Source of the DNA: Microvenator marinus
GTDB lineage: Bacteria; Myxococcota_A; Bradymonadia; Bradymonadales; Bradymonadaceae
DNA: 64,000 bases
NCBI RefSeq assembly: GCF_007993755.1
Contig: NZ_CP042467.1
Location: forward strand, 3,310,001 to 3,374,000
Direction: 5' to 3'
Below, in pieces: positions 33,151 through 42,476 of this stretch; the first letter of the stretch is position 1; the number at the start of each line of letters is the position of its first letter. The position numbers were made by a program, and so were the translations under genes. A model generated the notes under the pieces. That model was given only the letters and a program-made list of their open reading frames with translations. It ran no database searches and was not told the DNA's origin.

Positions 33151-34668
33151 TTACAAAAGCCCCAAAATCAGCACGAGTCCCGCGCCAAAGAGACCTACGG
33201 TGCCCAATAAGATGGCGACCTGGGTGTAGAATAAGAGCGGCCCAAACCGTTCAATAATCTCATCTTCCCCATCCTCAAGATCACTGGCCTCCAACATCGC
33301 CATGGCTTGTGTGCGCCGCGCGGCTACTCCCTGGACCACCAGGACCACCACAAACAAGAAGCCTATCAAGAGCGCGAACACAATCGCGATCATGATGCGG
33401 CCCTGTACCTCAGCGATCCACGCGTCGAGCTTCTCTTGGTCTTGCGCTTTGGTGCTCAAGAGTACCGGCGGCTCTTCGAAATTTGTGGGAATCAGTTGCA
33501 ACGTGGCCTCGAGCACGCGATTGCATTCACGCAATTCAAATCCTCCCACGCGCCACATCATCGCCTCGGCCCAGACCTTTTGTCCGGCGGTATCCACAAG
33601 CCTCAACGCGTGTCTCAGTGCGTCCCTGCAGCCCTTGACCCCAAGCTCATCGGTCAAAACCACGTAGCGAGAATCCCACGCGGTCCCGACTCCGAAGAAG
33701 GACTCGTAGATCTGGACGCGGGCCATACGTCCAGGCCCGTGAAAGACCTCGATGCCTCCTTCGTGATTCGCCACTCGAAACGCGCTCGCCGCCTGCCAGT
33801 GACCATCGATATACGTGTCCACAAGGAGCCCACTTTGGCGCGTCAACGCCTGTACATGACCCTTTGCGCTGCCTTCAGGCGTCAGGAAGCTCTCTTGCAT
33901 CCGCAACACGTACTGAGCCGCAACGCTCGTAAGCCAGACTTCGGACTCGCCCATGCGCTCACCGTCGACGGCCTTAAACTCAAGCTTCAATGCGGTCACC
34001 GGCTGAAGGTTGAGCGAAAAAAGACCGTGCTGAACGATGATCGTCTGAGGAAGCTCGAGGTCCTGGAGGCCCGAAAGTTTCTCCACTTCAACGCGCGCAT
34101 CCACCGGCGCTCCGGCGGTGTCTATCACTCTGAACCAGACCGTGTTTGGAAGACCACGAACCAGCTCTTTGCTCGCCAACATCGGCTCCACACGCAGCTC
34201 TCCGGTATGGCTCGGGTCCTTGACCTCAGTGCTTCTTCCGGGCTCGGGAACCACGCGGGTCTTGAGCTTTGGCCATTGCCAGGCCGGCACCCCTGCGGCC
34301 ACCTCCACCTCAAAGGGCGCCGTATAGGGTTCGATCGAGGTGTGTTCGACACGCACGTTGGCGCTCAACCTGCCTGCCTTCGGCGCCTCGATGGGCATCT
34401 GAACATAGCCGTGACCCTCGCTTTTTCCTTTGGAGAAGGACTCCTCGCCCTGAGTGAAATTCAGGCGCGCGCCAGTGAGCATGCGCCCCGTAGGCCCGTC
34501 CATGATCACGCCGCGCAGTGCGTTTGGTGCGTCTTTGTACCAGACCTTCGGCGCTTGCAGATGGAGCGCCACTTCAACTTGAACCACCGAGACGTGAATA
34601 TAGGCCACGATCAGCGCACTCAACGTGAGCACGTAGATCACCGCGGCGATGCGAAACACACGCTTCAT
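33151..34668 (-). CDS. Membrane protein with large extracytoplasmic beta-rich domain
   Basis: The 505-aa protein has an N-terminal hydrophobic helix (residues 5-27), a 380-residue extracytoplasmic part, and two hydrophobic helices near the C-terminus (about 425-450 and 480-503). A DGPTGRMLTGARLNF stretch and similar later ones resemble carboxypeptidase-regulatory or bacterial Ig-type folds. A cytoplasmic acidic loop (EASDLEDGEDEI) separates the last two helices. No enzyme motif is seen. It is the last gene in the four-gene minus-strand operon and overlaps msrA by 4 nt. Confidence 0.75.
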   Translation of the reverse strand: MKRVFRIAAVIYVLTLSALIVAYIHVSVVQVEVALHLQAPKVWYKDAPNALRGVIMDGPTGRMLTGARLNFTQGEESFSKGKSEGHGYVQMPIEAPKAGRLSANVRVEHTSIEPYTAPFEVEVAAGVPAWQWPKLKTRVVPEPGRSTEVKDPSHTGELRVEPMLASKELVRGLPNTVWFRVIDTAGAPVDARVEVEKLSGLQDLELPQTIIVQHGLFSLNLQPVTALKLEFKAVDGERMGESEVWLTSVAAQYVLRMQESFLTPEGSAKGHVQALTRQSGLLVDTYIDGHWQAASAFRVANHEGGIEVFHGPGRMARVQIYESFFGVGTAWDSRYVVLTDELGVKGCRDALRHALRLVDTAGQKVWAEAMMWRVGGFELRECNRVLEATLQLIPTNFEEPPVLLSTKAQDQEKLDAWIAEVQGRIMIAIVFALLIGFLFVVVLVVQGVAARRTQAMAMLEASDLEDGEDEIIERFGPLLFYTQVAILLGTVGLFGAGLVLILGLL

Positions 34669-35390
34669 TTGCCGCCGTGCAGGCTGTAGCCGCCAGCCTC
34701 TTCACCCCAGACGCGCTCTAGAAAAGCGTCGCGACCAGACCCGCTGCGATATCGCTGATAGTGTGACGGGTCCTTGATGTAGAAATCCTGGTGGTATTCT
34801 TCGGCCGGATAGAAGGGGCCCGCGGCCTGAATTTCTGTGACGATCGGCTTGTCGAATTTGGCCCGAACTTCGGCCAGACTCGCCTCTACGGCGGCAGCCT
34901 GTGCCGCGTCGTGCGTGTAGATCCCGCTTCGGTACTGCTTGCCCTTATCCACGAACTGCCCGTTGACCTGAGTCGGGTCGATATTCCTCCAGAAGACTTT
35001 CAGGAGGAGCTCGTACTCGACTTTCGCGGGGTCGTAGACAATTCGCACGGCTTCGGTATGGCCAGTTCGGCCATAGGCCACCTCTTTGTAGGTCGGGTTG
35101 ACCTCGGGGCCCGCCGTATAGCCGGAGTAGACCGCCTTGACGCCGTCGATGACCTCAAATGGTTTCTCCATGCACCAAAAGCACCCGCCGGCAAACGTAG
35201 CGATACCCATGCCTTCTGGGGCCAGGGCCTCAGCGGTCAACTCGGGGTTAACCGATGGGCGCTCAGCAGCGCTAGCAGCCGGCTCCTCGGCTGCAGCTGT
35301 GACGGATTGGTCGGGCTGGGTTTCAGGTGGGCTCGACTTTGGACAACCACTCACCAGACTCAAGAACACCAAAATTAGGAAAACGCGCAT
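34665..35390 (-). CDS. msrA: Peptide methionine sulfoxide reductase A lipoprotein
   Basis: The 241-aa precursor has a signal ending in the lipobox SLVSGC, an Ala/Glu-rich spacer and a complete MsrA domain with GCFWCME (Cys70 catalytic; Cys73 follows), YxAGPEVNPTYKEV and GHTEAV, FWRNIDPTQVNGQFVDKG. It reduces methionine-S-sulfoxide in damaged proteins, here at the cell surface or in the periplasm rather than in the cytoplasm. The start at 35390 is chosen because GAGG precedes it and it gives a proper signal peptide; the longer frame adds ten charged residues. It lies in a four-gene operon with 10-bp and 4-nt junctions. Confidence 0.93.
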   Translation of the reverse strand: MRVFLILVFLSLVSGCPKSSPPETQPDQSVTAAAEEPAASAAERPSVNPELTAEALAPEGMGIATFAGGCFWCMEKPFEVIDGVKAVYSGYTAGPEVNPTYKEVAYGRTGHTEAVRIVYDPAKVEYELLLKVFWRNIDPTQVNGQFVDKGKQYRSGIYTHDAAQAAAVEASLAEVRAKFDKPIVTEIQAAGPFYPAEEYHQDFYIKDPSHYQRYRSGSGRDAFLERVWGEEAGGYSLHGGK

Positions 35391-35400
35391 GGAGGACCTC

Positions 35401-35682
35401 TTAGATTCGCGCCGCGGCAATGGCCACGGCTACCACCGAAACAAGTGTGACCAGCAATGCCATTCCCCGTTGCTTCTTCGCGAGGCGCTCAGGCGCAAAA
35501 TACGCGATGCCCCAGCTGCGGGCCACAAAGGCGCTCAGCGGCAAAATTAGAGTGGGAATCGGCCCTATCGCGCGGACCCCGATACTCTTCAGGTAGATCA
35601 CGAGCACACCCAAACTCACCGCTACAATCATGCCCCAGGTAGCGACCTTGGCCATCTGCGAGCTTTTCTCATCGTTTGTCAT
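35401..35682 (-). CDS. Small membrane protein
   Basis: The 93-aa protein has three hydrophobic segments (about residues 12-30, 38-55 and 73-92) joined by short basic loops. No family is recognised. ATG at 35682 overlaps the stop of the upstream lipase-like gene as TGATG; the GTG three bases before is less likely. It lies directly upstream of msrA. Confidence 0.65.
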   Translation of the reverse strand: MTNDEKSSQMAKVATWGMIVAVSLGVLVIYLKSIGVRAIGPIPTLILPLSAFVARSWGIAYFAPERLAKKQRGMALLVTLVSVVAVAIAAARI

Positions 35683-38234
35683 CACTGATTTCTCTGCTCA
35701 AAGAACTCTACAACGTCTTGACGTGCACGCCGTCCTTCAAAAGATGTCGGGTCGAACAAAAAGGCGTGATTTGAGATGCTAGGCGTGTAATTCCGAATCG
35801 GCACTTCCATACGCTCCGAGAGCGACCGCGTTGCCGCATTCGGCACCACGATATCATCTTCGGCTTGCTGAATCATGACGCGCTTTATGGGAGAGGTGCG
35901 CGTCTCGCCCGTGAGAGGATCCGTGTACTCAAAAGGCGCGATGGTCGCATGGTGCGCGATGTTGAGCGGGTCTACCGGATCCAAGAGCCAGCGCAAACCC
36001 GTCTCAAACCGGAAGTACTCGTCCGAGCCGAGCTCGATGTCACGCTCTTCTAAGACGTGCTCAAACGCGGTTTCGAACGAGGCCGAGTTCACCAAGAGTT
36101 GGAAAAAATTGGCCCCAGGCACATTCAGCGCAAAGCTAGTGATGGTGGGCTCAACCGCAGAAAAGATGGACCCGATGATGCCGCCCAAACTCATCCCGAG
36201 GTACATCACGTCGGAGCCGTCCAACTCGTATCCACCGCTCGCCCCTGCCCAATCCGCCTGGCGAATCACACGCAGCCCATGACTTAAGTCCATCACGGCC
36301 TGGGCAAAATGGTCCGGCGTCGACGCGATATTATCTACATCCACAAAAACCGCGCCGGTCACGGCAGGCCACTCCGGCCCGTCTGGCCATGGGCTTGAAA
36401 CCGTGGCGAGCCCGCCTTTGGAGCCGTCGGGGAGGATGCACTGGCCGAGCTCGTCGCATCGTCCACCGTCCACACAGTCTACGTCAGACGTACAGACGGT
36501 ACGCCGCCCGTGATACGGGAAGTCGATTGAAAACGTGGCCCATCCGGCCTCGGCGAGCGTATTGGCGATCATGTAGACAAGCTCGCGGCTCGTAAAGAGT
36601 CCGTGGCCAAAATAGACCACCGGCACAGGTTCGCCGGGCCGCGCAGATTCTGGAATCGTGAGCACAAAAGACACCGAGTTGGGCTCACCGCGCATATCAG
36701 GCCGAAACGCCCTAGTCGCCGGATCGAGGAGCTCGAGTACCGTGATTTCGCCTGTGACCACCGTCTCAACGTCGCGCAGCAGCAGGCCGAGCCCGCGATC
36801 CGACGGCGACTGATTGACCACATTGCGGAGCTCGGTGCTCACATTCTCTTCATAAACTCTGGCGCGAAGACCCATTAGATACTCGAGCCCGTTCACCGTC
36901 TCAAACGGCACGGCTGCGGCGAGCGAAGAGCGGCTTACGCCCTGTGCTTCTAGCCAGTCCAAGACAGGTGCCATGCGGATTCGCACGGGTTCGAGCTCAG
37001 CAGCGCTCTCGTCGTCGAGCACTCCAACCTGCGCCTCACCATTGACCAAAAGAGGTGCCTTGGATCGGAGCAGAGCGGCGAGCGGTTGGGCCTCAAGAGG
37101 GCGCCCACCGGCGCTCACATCCCGAGTCACAACCAAGACGTGCAAAGCCCCGTCTTCTAGCGTCAGCCGCGGCTTCACCCAGATTTTTCGAGCGTCGTCG
37201 AGCACCCCGCGCTCAAGATCGGCCACCTCCACAACTTGGTCTCCGTCCAACCTCAAAAGGCGTACCGTGTTGGCATTTACCGTGCCGGAATCTACGGCAT
37301 CGGTCGCCTCCACCACAATGGCTCCGGACGCGCTAAAGCCCGTGTGCCGATTGTACTGCGCCTTGAGGGCGCGCGTGTCCTCGTCGTCTTCGTCATTGAT
37401 GGGGACGTTGACGCGACCGTCGTCTTTGAGCAGTTCGTTCGGGATGGGGAGGATGGCCGCGTCTGGATCAAACCATACCGAAGGCGCATCCGTGGTCTTA
37501 AAAGAGCCGGCCACCGCGACCAAGTCTCGGGAGAATCCGCGTTGCGCCATCTGGTCGAAGACTGAGTTGTACTTGAGGCGAACTTCCTCGAGCTGAGTGG
37601 CGATTTCGGTCTTCTCGGCGGTATTGGCGCCGGGCATCGCCGGCACGTGGTCGAGCAATGAGTTCTGGGTCCGGGCGAAAAAGAAGGCGGCATCGGCGAT
37701 GACGTCCTCGTTTAGGGGGCCTCGCGGACCAAAATCGTAGCCGGCCAGGCCATACACGTACTCGTGGCCGGGTTCGAGGCCGGCGCCAATAGAGTCTGGA
37801 TGTGGCACGGGGCGTGCCAATATCGTGTTGGTTTCAGCGTCGAACTCCACGTCGAGGCTCGCAATCTCACCCCGAGTTACATCACTGAAGACTAGCGCTG
37901 GAGCCACCGTATGAGGGACAACGGGGCCGCTTAGCGGAATCTTGATGGTGGACTGAAGGGGGTACGCACCCAGGAAATTGAGGTATTGGCGGAACTCGAT
38001 TTCGGCCGCGCTAAGGTTTCCATCGGTGGGCAGCGCAAGTGCCCCGGCCGCATTCGTGGCCAGGTTGCTGGGTGTAGGGAGCTCGCCGGTTGCCGGATTC
38101 CAGACGGCTCGGACTACCGCGGGTGGCGCCTCAAGCTGAAGCTCTTCGGCGCATCCGCTAAGCATCAGCAAAAGTATAGAGGCGGACTTTACCCGCTTGA
38201 GATGGGGAACCAGTAAACTCAAAAATAGCCTCAA
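35682..38234 (-). CDS. Lipase-like alpha/beta-hydrolase lipoprotein (bacterial virulence-lipase N-terminal type)
   Basis: The 850-aa precursor has a lipobox LMLSGC near residue 28. Residues 40-470 are beta-rich with NPATGELPTPSNL and sugar-kinase-like Ig segments, the layout of surface lipases with a virulence-lipase N-terminal domain (VolA type). The hydrolase part has YFGHGLF, a nucleophile elbow GMSLGG near residue 690 and a late SNHAFLFDP holding the likely catalytic His. A short Cys-rich insert (CTSDVDCVDGGRCDELGQC) sits near residue 605. It probably cleaves lipids or esters outside the cell. It is the first gene of the four-gene operon. Confidence 0.8.
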   Translation of the reverse strand: MRLFLSLLVPHLKRVKSASILLLMLSGCAEELQLEAPPAVVRAVWNPATGELPTPSNLATNAAGALALPTDGNLSAAEIEFRQYLNFLGAYPLQSTIKIPLSGPVVPHTVAPALVFSDVTRGEIASLDVEFDAETNTILARPVPHPDSIGAGLEPGHEYVYGLAGYDFGPRGPLNEDVIADAAFFFARTQNSLLDHVPAMPGANTAEKTEIATQLEEVRLKYNSVFDQMAQRGFSRDLVAVAGSFKTTDAPSVWFDPDAAILPIPNELLKDDGRVNVPINDEDDEDTRALKAQYNRHTGFSASGAIVVEATDAVDSGTVNANTVRLLRLDGDQVVEVADLERGVLDDARKIWVKPRLTLEDGALHVLVVTRDVSAGGRPLEAQPLAALLRSKAPLLVNGEAQVGVLDDESAAELEPVRIRMAPVLDWLEAQGVSRSSLAAAVPFETVNGLEYLMGLRARVYEENVSTELRNVVNQSPSDRGLGLLLRDVETVVTGEITVLELLDPATRAFRPDMRGEPNSVSFVLTIPESARPGEPVPVVYFGHGLFTSRELVYMIANTLAEAGWATFSIDFPYHGRRTVCTSDVDCVDGGRCDELGQCILPDGSKGGLATVSSPWPDGPEWPAVTGAVFVDVDNIASTPDHFAQAVMDLSHGLRVIRQADWAGASGGYELDGSDVMYLGMSLGGIIGSIFSAVEPTITSFALNVPGANFFQLLVNSASFETAFEHVLEERDIELGSDEYFRFETGLRWLLDPVDPLNIAHHATIAPFEYTDPLTGETRTSPIKRVMIQQAEDDIVVPNAATRSLSERMEVPIRNYTPSISNHAFLFDPTSFEGRRARQDVVEFFEQRNQ

Positions 38235-38279
38235 CGTACCAAAGACCTTCTTCGCCAGAGTGTTGATACTACCGAACTA

Positions 38280-38308
38280 TTGATCGGAGAACAGGTACTC
38301 TCTAAACT
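38280..38308 (+). promoter_or_regulatory. Candidate promoter of the EGF-repeat protein gene
   Basis: TTGATC and TAAACT are 17 bp apart in the divergent gap between the lipase-like gene and the EGF gene, about 95 bp upstream of its ATG. Both hexamers match the consensus at four positions. Confidence 0.35.
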
Positions 38309-38402
38309 TAAATCCAAATCATCTAGAATTTCAATGTAGGTTGATGTAGACAGGCCCCAAATCCTTGAGATCCGGGGACGAATTTTGTTTGGAGTAGTTG
38401 AT

Positions 38403-41075
38403 ATGAAATTTAAGAGTATTGTTATTGGTTTGATCGCACTCGGAGCGGGCGATGCACTAGCCGCCGACCTCGTTCAATGTCCTTCGGGCGGATTTGGCGT
38501 ACCGCAACGCGTAACGCTCATCGCCCTCGACCCTCTCGGTGCTCTCGATGATGGCGGAAGTCTAGATGATGGTGGTGTAGCCGTGGACGTGTCCTCGGTC
38601 TTCCCCGCCGGAATCAATATCTCCGGAAATTCCTATACGACTGTTTATATGAACGTGAACGGCAACATCTCGTTCGGATCGCAGTATTCGACCTTCACCC
38701 CGGTGGCCATTCCGGGTCTAGACCGTCCAATCATCGCACCGTACTTCTCGGACGTCGATATCCGACCGATCAACGGTGGCGAACTCTATGTATGTAACGA
38801 CTCGGCCAACGGTAGGTTCATCTTTACTTGGGACAATGTCGGCTATTACGACCAAAAGACCGACCGCACTAACTCATATCAGGCCATCCTCACCTTTGCG
38901 GACCCCGAGTGTGGTGGCATTCCCACTGCGGATATCGAGTTCCGATACGAAAACCTTGAGTGGACTACGGGTGACGCGAGTGATGGCACGGGTGGCCTCG
39001 GAGGCTCAGAAGCCGTAGCGGGAATTGACGCCGGAGACACCATAAACGCTGTGGCTCTGCCTGGCTCAGGTACCGCCGCTGTGCTCGATTTGGTCAACGA
39101 TACTAACGCAAACACGTTGGGCGTCTTTCGCTATCGCCTCGCACAAGGAACCTTACCCTCATGTGGCAACGGCACGCTTGAGCTCTGCGAGACTTGCGAC
39201 GAAGGCGTCAATAATGACAATAACGGAAGTTGTACCCTGATCTGCCAACTCAATGAGTGCGGCGACGGCTTCGCCCACTTCGGCGTTGAGGTCTGTGACG
39301 GTGATGAAATCTCGCCAGGCTCTGACCAGTGTCCAACTGGCTACGAAGGATTCCCCGTGTGCAATAACAGCGCGGTATCCCCTGACTTCAACGACACTTG
39401 CACGCTCTCGTCACCGCCAGCAGGCTGTGACGATATCGATGAGTGCACCGAAGGAACCGACAACTGCGACGCGTTGACTACATGCGTCAACAACGATGGT
39501 GGGTTCACGTGTACCTCGTGTCCCGCAGGCTACAGCGACGTCAACGGCGACGGCACCGAGTGCGTGGATATCGACGAATGCGCGGACACCGCAAACCCCG
39601 TGTGCGACACGCTCACCACGTGCTCCAACACCACTGGTGGGTTCACCTGTACCGCGTGCCCAGATGGCTACAATGACGTCAACGGGGACGGCACCGAATG
39701 TGTAGATATCGACGAGTGCGCGGACACCGCGAACCCCGTGTGTGACGCGCTGACTACGTGTTCGAACACCACCGGCGGCTTTACTTGCTCGGCTTGCCCA
39801 GACGGCTACGATGACGTCAACGGGGACGGCACCGAATGTGTAGATATCGACGAGTGTGCAGACACCGCCAACCCTGTATGTGACGCGCTGACTACGTGCA
39901 CGAACACCACGGGTGGGTTCACCTGTACCGCGTGCCCCGCTGGTTATACTGACGTCAACGGCGACGGCACCGTGTGTGTGGATATCGACGAGTGTGCAGA
40001 CACGGCAAATCCGGTTTGCGACGAGGTCACCACGTGTACCAACACCACCGGCGGATTTACCTGCTCGGCGTGCCCAGACGGGTACACCGACGTCAACGGT
40101 GACGGCACGGTCTGCGAAGACATCGACGAGTGCGCGGACACGGCGAACCCCGTCTGCGATGAGCTCAGCGTCTGTAATAACACAGAAGGCGGCTTTGTCT
40201 GCGGTGCATGCCCAGACGGCTACAACGATATCAACGGAGACGGCTCGCTTTGCGAAGACATCGACGAATGTGCGGATACTGAAAACCCAGTCTGTGACGA
40301 GCTCACCGTATGTTCCAATACGGACGGTGGATTCGAGTGTACGGCATGCCCAGATGGGTACACCGACGTCAACGGCGACGGCACAGTGTGTGAGGACGTG
40401 GATGAGTGCGCGGATACCGAAAACCCAGTCTGTGACGAGCTCACCGCGTGTTCAAACACCGATGGCGGGTTCACCTGCACCGCATGCCCAGACGGGTACA
40501 CGGACGTCAACGGCGACGGCACCGTGTGTGAAGATATCGACGAGTGTGCGGACACCGAAAACCCAGTCTGCGACGAGAACGTAGCCTGCAATAACACGGA
40601 AGGTGGCTTCCTCTGTGGCGCATGCCCAGATGGCTACACGGACGTCAACGGCGACGGCACCGTGTGTGAGGACATCGATGAGTGTGTGGAAACCGAAACC
40701 CCAGTGTGCGGCGAAGGTTCAGAATGCACCAACACCGAAGGTGGTTTTGAGTGCTCTGAATGCCCAGATGGCTACACCGACGTCAACGGGGATGGCACCG
40801 TGTGTGAAGACATCGACGAATGTGAAATGGTGGATATCTGCGGTGAAGGCGGAGAGTGTGTGAACACCGCGGGCAATTACACCTGTGAGTGCGACGAAGG
40901 CTTTGTGCTCGACGGCGCAGAGTGCGTGATTGACGAAGACCTGGTCGAAGATAACACCACGCAATTCGTCTCAGGAAGCGGCTGTTCAGCCGCCGGAAAC
41001 TCCTCGCCTGGTTCTGCACTCATGCTCTTGTTGCTCGGGCTCGTCTCCGTTCGCGTGAGACGACGAGTTAAGTAA
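38403..41075 (+). CDS. Secreted calcium-binding EGF repeat protein with MYXO-CTERM-like tail
   Basis: The 890-aa precursor has a signal peptide cut after GDALA. Residues about 55-240 resemble a NIDO-type domain (MNVNGNISFG, IIAPYFSDVDI). A Cys-rich stretch near 260-345 (CGNGTLELCETCDEGVNND) resembles DUF4215. Eleven DIDEC-type EGF repeats follow, most with a DVNGDG calcium motif, then an acidic Asn/Glu linker and a C-terminal Gly-Cys, hydrophobic helix and RVRRR tail like MYXO-CTERM or LPXTG-like sorting tails. Such tails anchor surface proteins in Myxococcota. It should be a calcium-stabilised surface adhesin. ATG 38403 is chosen over 38385: GGAG precedes it by 8 bp and it gives a proper signal. 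Confidence 0.88.
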   Translation: MKFKSIVIGLIALGAGDALAADLVQCPSGGFGVPQRVTLIALDPLGALDDGGSLDDGGVAVDVSSVFPAGINISGNSYTTVYMNVNGNISFGSQYSTFTPVAIPGLDRPIIAPYFSDVDIRPINGGELYVCNDSANGRFIFTWDNVGYYDQKTDRTNSYQAILTFADPECGGIPTADIEFRYENLEWTTGDASDGTGGLGGSEAVAGIDAGDTINAVALPGSGTAAVLDLVNDTNANTLGVFRYRLAQGTLPSCGNGTLELCETCDEGVNNDNNGSCTLICQLNECGDGFAHFGVEVCDGDEISPGSDQCPTGYEGFPVCNNSAVSPDFNDTCTLSSPPAGCDDIDECTEGTDNCDALTTCVNNDGGFTCTSCPAGYSDVNGDGTECVDIDECADTANPVCDTLTTCSNTTGGFTCTACPDGYNDVNGDGTECVDIDECADTANPVCDALTTCSNTTGGFTCSACPDGYDDVNGDGTECVDIDECADTANPVCDALTTCTNTTGGFTCTACPAGYTDVNGDGTVCVDIDECADTANPVCDEVTTCTNTTGGFTCSACPDGYTDVNGDGTVCEDIDECADTANPVCDELSVCNNTEGGFVCGACPDGYNDINGDGSLCEDIDECADTENPVCDELTVCSNTDGGFECTACPDGYTDVNGDGTVCEDVDECADTENPVCDELTACSNTDGGFTCTACPDGYTDVNGDGTVCEDIDECADTENPVCDENVACNNTEGGFLCGACPDGYTDVNGDGTVCEDIDECVETETPVCGEGSECTNTEGGFECSECPDGYTDVNGDGTVCEDIDECEMVDICGEGGECVNTAGNYTCECDEGFVLDGAECVIDEDLVEDNTTQFVSGSGCSAAGNSSPGSALMLLLLGLVSVRVRRRVK
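39432..40932 (+). repeat. Tandem array of eleven EGF-encoding repeats
   Basis: Unit 1 is 135 bp, units 2-10 (39567-40808) are exactly 138 bp each, and unit 11 is shorter. Each unit encodes DIDEC-x-x-T, six Cys and a DVNGDG motif. Units 2-5 share TANPVCD and units 7-9 TENPVCD, a gradient that suggests stepwise duplication. Confidence 0.93.
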
Positions 41076-41123
41076 TTCCTCCCCTGTGCACAGGTACTAG
41101 TGTTGCAACGGACGGGGCAACGT

Positions 41124-41153
41124 CGACCGTGTAGATTTTACTCTACGTGGTCG
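41124..41153. terminator. Possible terminator between convergent genes
   Basis: CGACC-GT-GTAG and CTAC-GT-GGTCG can pair with a 2-bp internal mismatch. It overlaps the 3' end of the rhodanese gene and could serve both it and the EGF gene. Confidence 0.4.
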
Positions 41154-41443
41154 GCGCCCATCTCTTGGGCTGCAAGCGTGCCGCCCTCGATATTGGTGCA
41201 TTCACGCCAGCCCATGCGCTCAAAGATTGAGGCGGCTACGGCACTACGTGCGCCAGAGCGGCAAATCACAAAGGTCTCGCGCTCGTCTTCCTCAGGAAGC
41301 GCGCCCTCTTGAATGCGTGAAAGCGGCCAGAGCTCTGCGCCCTTGACGTGAACCGCGCGGTACTCGTCCGCCTCGCGCACATCGATAAGCCGCGTCTGGT
41401 CATTTCGAATTTCAGAGAAATCTTTGTAGGTAAGTCGTTTCAT
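41138..41443 (-). CDS. Single-domain rhodanese-like protein
   Basis: The 101-aa cytoplasmic protein is one rhodanese domain: LIDVREADEY near residue 20 and an active-site loop CRSGARS with Cys61, the length of GlpE/PspE-like enzymes. It would move sulfane sulfur from thiosulfate or persulfides to an acceptor. GAGG precedes the ATG. It is alone on the minus strand, convergent with the EGF gene. Confidence 0.9.
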   Translation of the reverse strand: MKRLTYKDFSEIRNDQTRLIDVREADEYRAVHVKGAELWPLSRIQEGALPEEDERETFVICRSGARSAVAASIFERMGWRECTNIEGGTLAAQEMGADHVE

Positions 41444-41519
41444 GGGTCTGCCTCATTGAAATTCGGCTCGACATGAGCCACTGCGCACGAACAAGAGCAA
41501 GCAGTGTGCCAGAGACTTA

Positions 41520-41741
41520 CTACTCGGCTGTGTTGGTCTCGGGATTAACCGCGCCGTCCGGCGAAGCAACCTCAGCAGGAGCCTCAGCCTCTGCTGCTGC
41601 AGGAGCTGCGTTGTCCTTTGGGCCATGACTCATCGACTGTGCAATCGCACTGCCGATTGCGACACAGATGATGATCGCGATCAGCCCGCCAAAGATGCCC
41701 TGAACAACCTCTTTTCCCAATCCTATTCCGCCTGAAGCCAT
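41520..41741 (-). CDS. Small membrane protein with acidic Ala-rich tail
   Basis: The 73-aa protein has one hydrophobic helix (about residues 12-34) and an Ala/Glu/Pro tail. TAGGAGA precedes the ATG. No family is known; it is divergent from the TetR gene with 121 bp between them, a gap that holds TTATCCACG at 41783 (one base off a DnaA box). Confidence 0.6.
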   Translation of the reverse strand: MASGGIGLGKEVVQGIFGGLIAIIICVAIGSAIAQSMSHGPKDNAAPAAAEAEAPAEVASPDGAVNPETNTAE

Positions 41742-41862
41742 AATCGTCTCCTAAGAATTTCGGACCCCTGACTATTACAACTTATCCACGAAGTCAATCT
41801 AGGGCGCTTGCGCGAATCTCCACATCGTTGAATACTCGGCCGACTTCTGAGACGACAAGACC

Positions 41863-42456
41863 ATGACCAAACATCGAAGCCCCGACGAGCGATGGGAACA
41901 GATTCTGACAGCGGCTCGTGCATGTTTTCTGGAAAATGGATATTTCGCGACCAAGATGGATGAGATTGCACGCGCTTCCGGCCTCTCAAAGGGCGGCATC
42001 TACTTCCATTTCGAGTCCAAGCGAGAGATCTTTCGCGCCCTCGTGCAGCAAGAATACGATGTCACCATGGCCGCCATAGACGGCGTCATGTCCGAGACCA
42101 ACTCGGTACCCGAGATGCTCATCGAGCTCGCCGGCTACTTCATGGAACTCTTCACGAACTCTGACCGCCCAAGGTTCATGGTGATCATCGGCGAAATGGC
42201 GCTACGTGATGAAGAGATCCAAGAGCAGCTCAAAGAGCTCCAGACCAACTATTTTGACCGGATCGCCGAGCTCTTAAACCGAGGTGTGGAAGCCGGCCAG
42301 GTCCGCGAGTGCGACGCACGTTCCATGGCCATTGTCTTAAAATCCATGCTCGACGGGATGCAGGCAAACCTCGCCCTCGGCATGACGGTCGACGTAGAAG
42401 AAACACTGACTGCCGCCATGGACCTCCTGGCCCATGGCCTTATCCAAATGGATTGA
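41863..42456 (+). CDS. TetR-family transcriptional regulator
   Basis: The 197-aa protein has the TetR helix-turn-helix (ILTAARACFLENGYFATKMD ... GLSKGGIYFHFESKREIF, residues 15-62) and a helical ligand-binding half. It would repress its own or the divergent small-membrane-protein gene, or a remote operon, until a ligand binds. The TerB-like gene begins 20 bp downstream and is probably co-transcribed. Confidence 0.9.
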   Translation: MTKHRSPDERWEQILTAARACFLENGYFATKMDEIARASGLSKGGIYFHFESKREIFRALVQQEYDVTMAAIDGVMSETNSVPEMLIELAGYFMELFTNSDRPRFMVIIGEMALRDEEIQEQLKELQTNYFDRIAELLNRGVEAGQVRECDARSMAIVLKSMLDGMQANLALGMTVDVEETLTAAMDLLAHGLIQMD

Positions 42457-42476
42457 TCCATTATTAAGAGGAAAAT

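Noticed and set aside
33307-34689. Long plus-strand open frame of 460 codons
   Set aside because: It is the reverse shadow of the membrane-protein gene in a GC-rich region; its His/Arg-rich translation resembles no protein.
39432-40932. Regular repeats suggesting a CRISPR array
   Set aside because: Period is 138 bp, fully coding, with EGF protein pattern; there are no short identical repeats with unique spacers and no cas genes.
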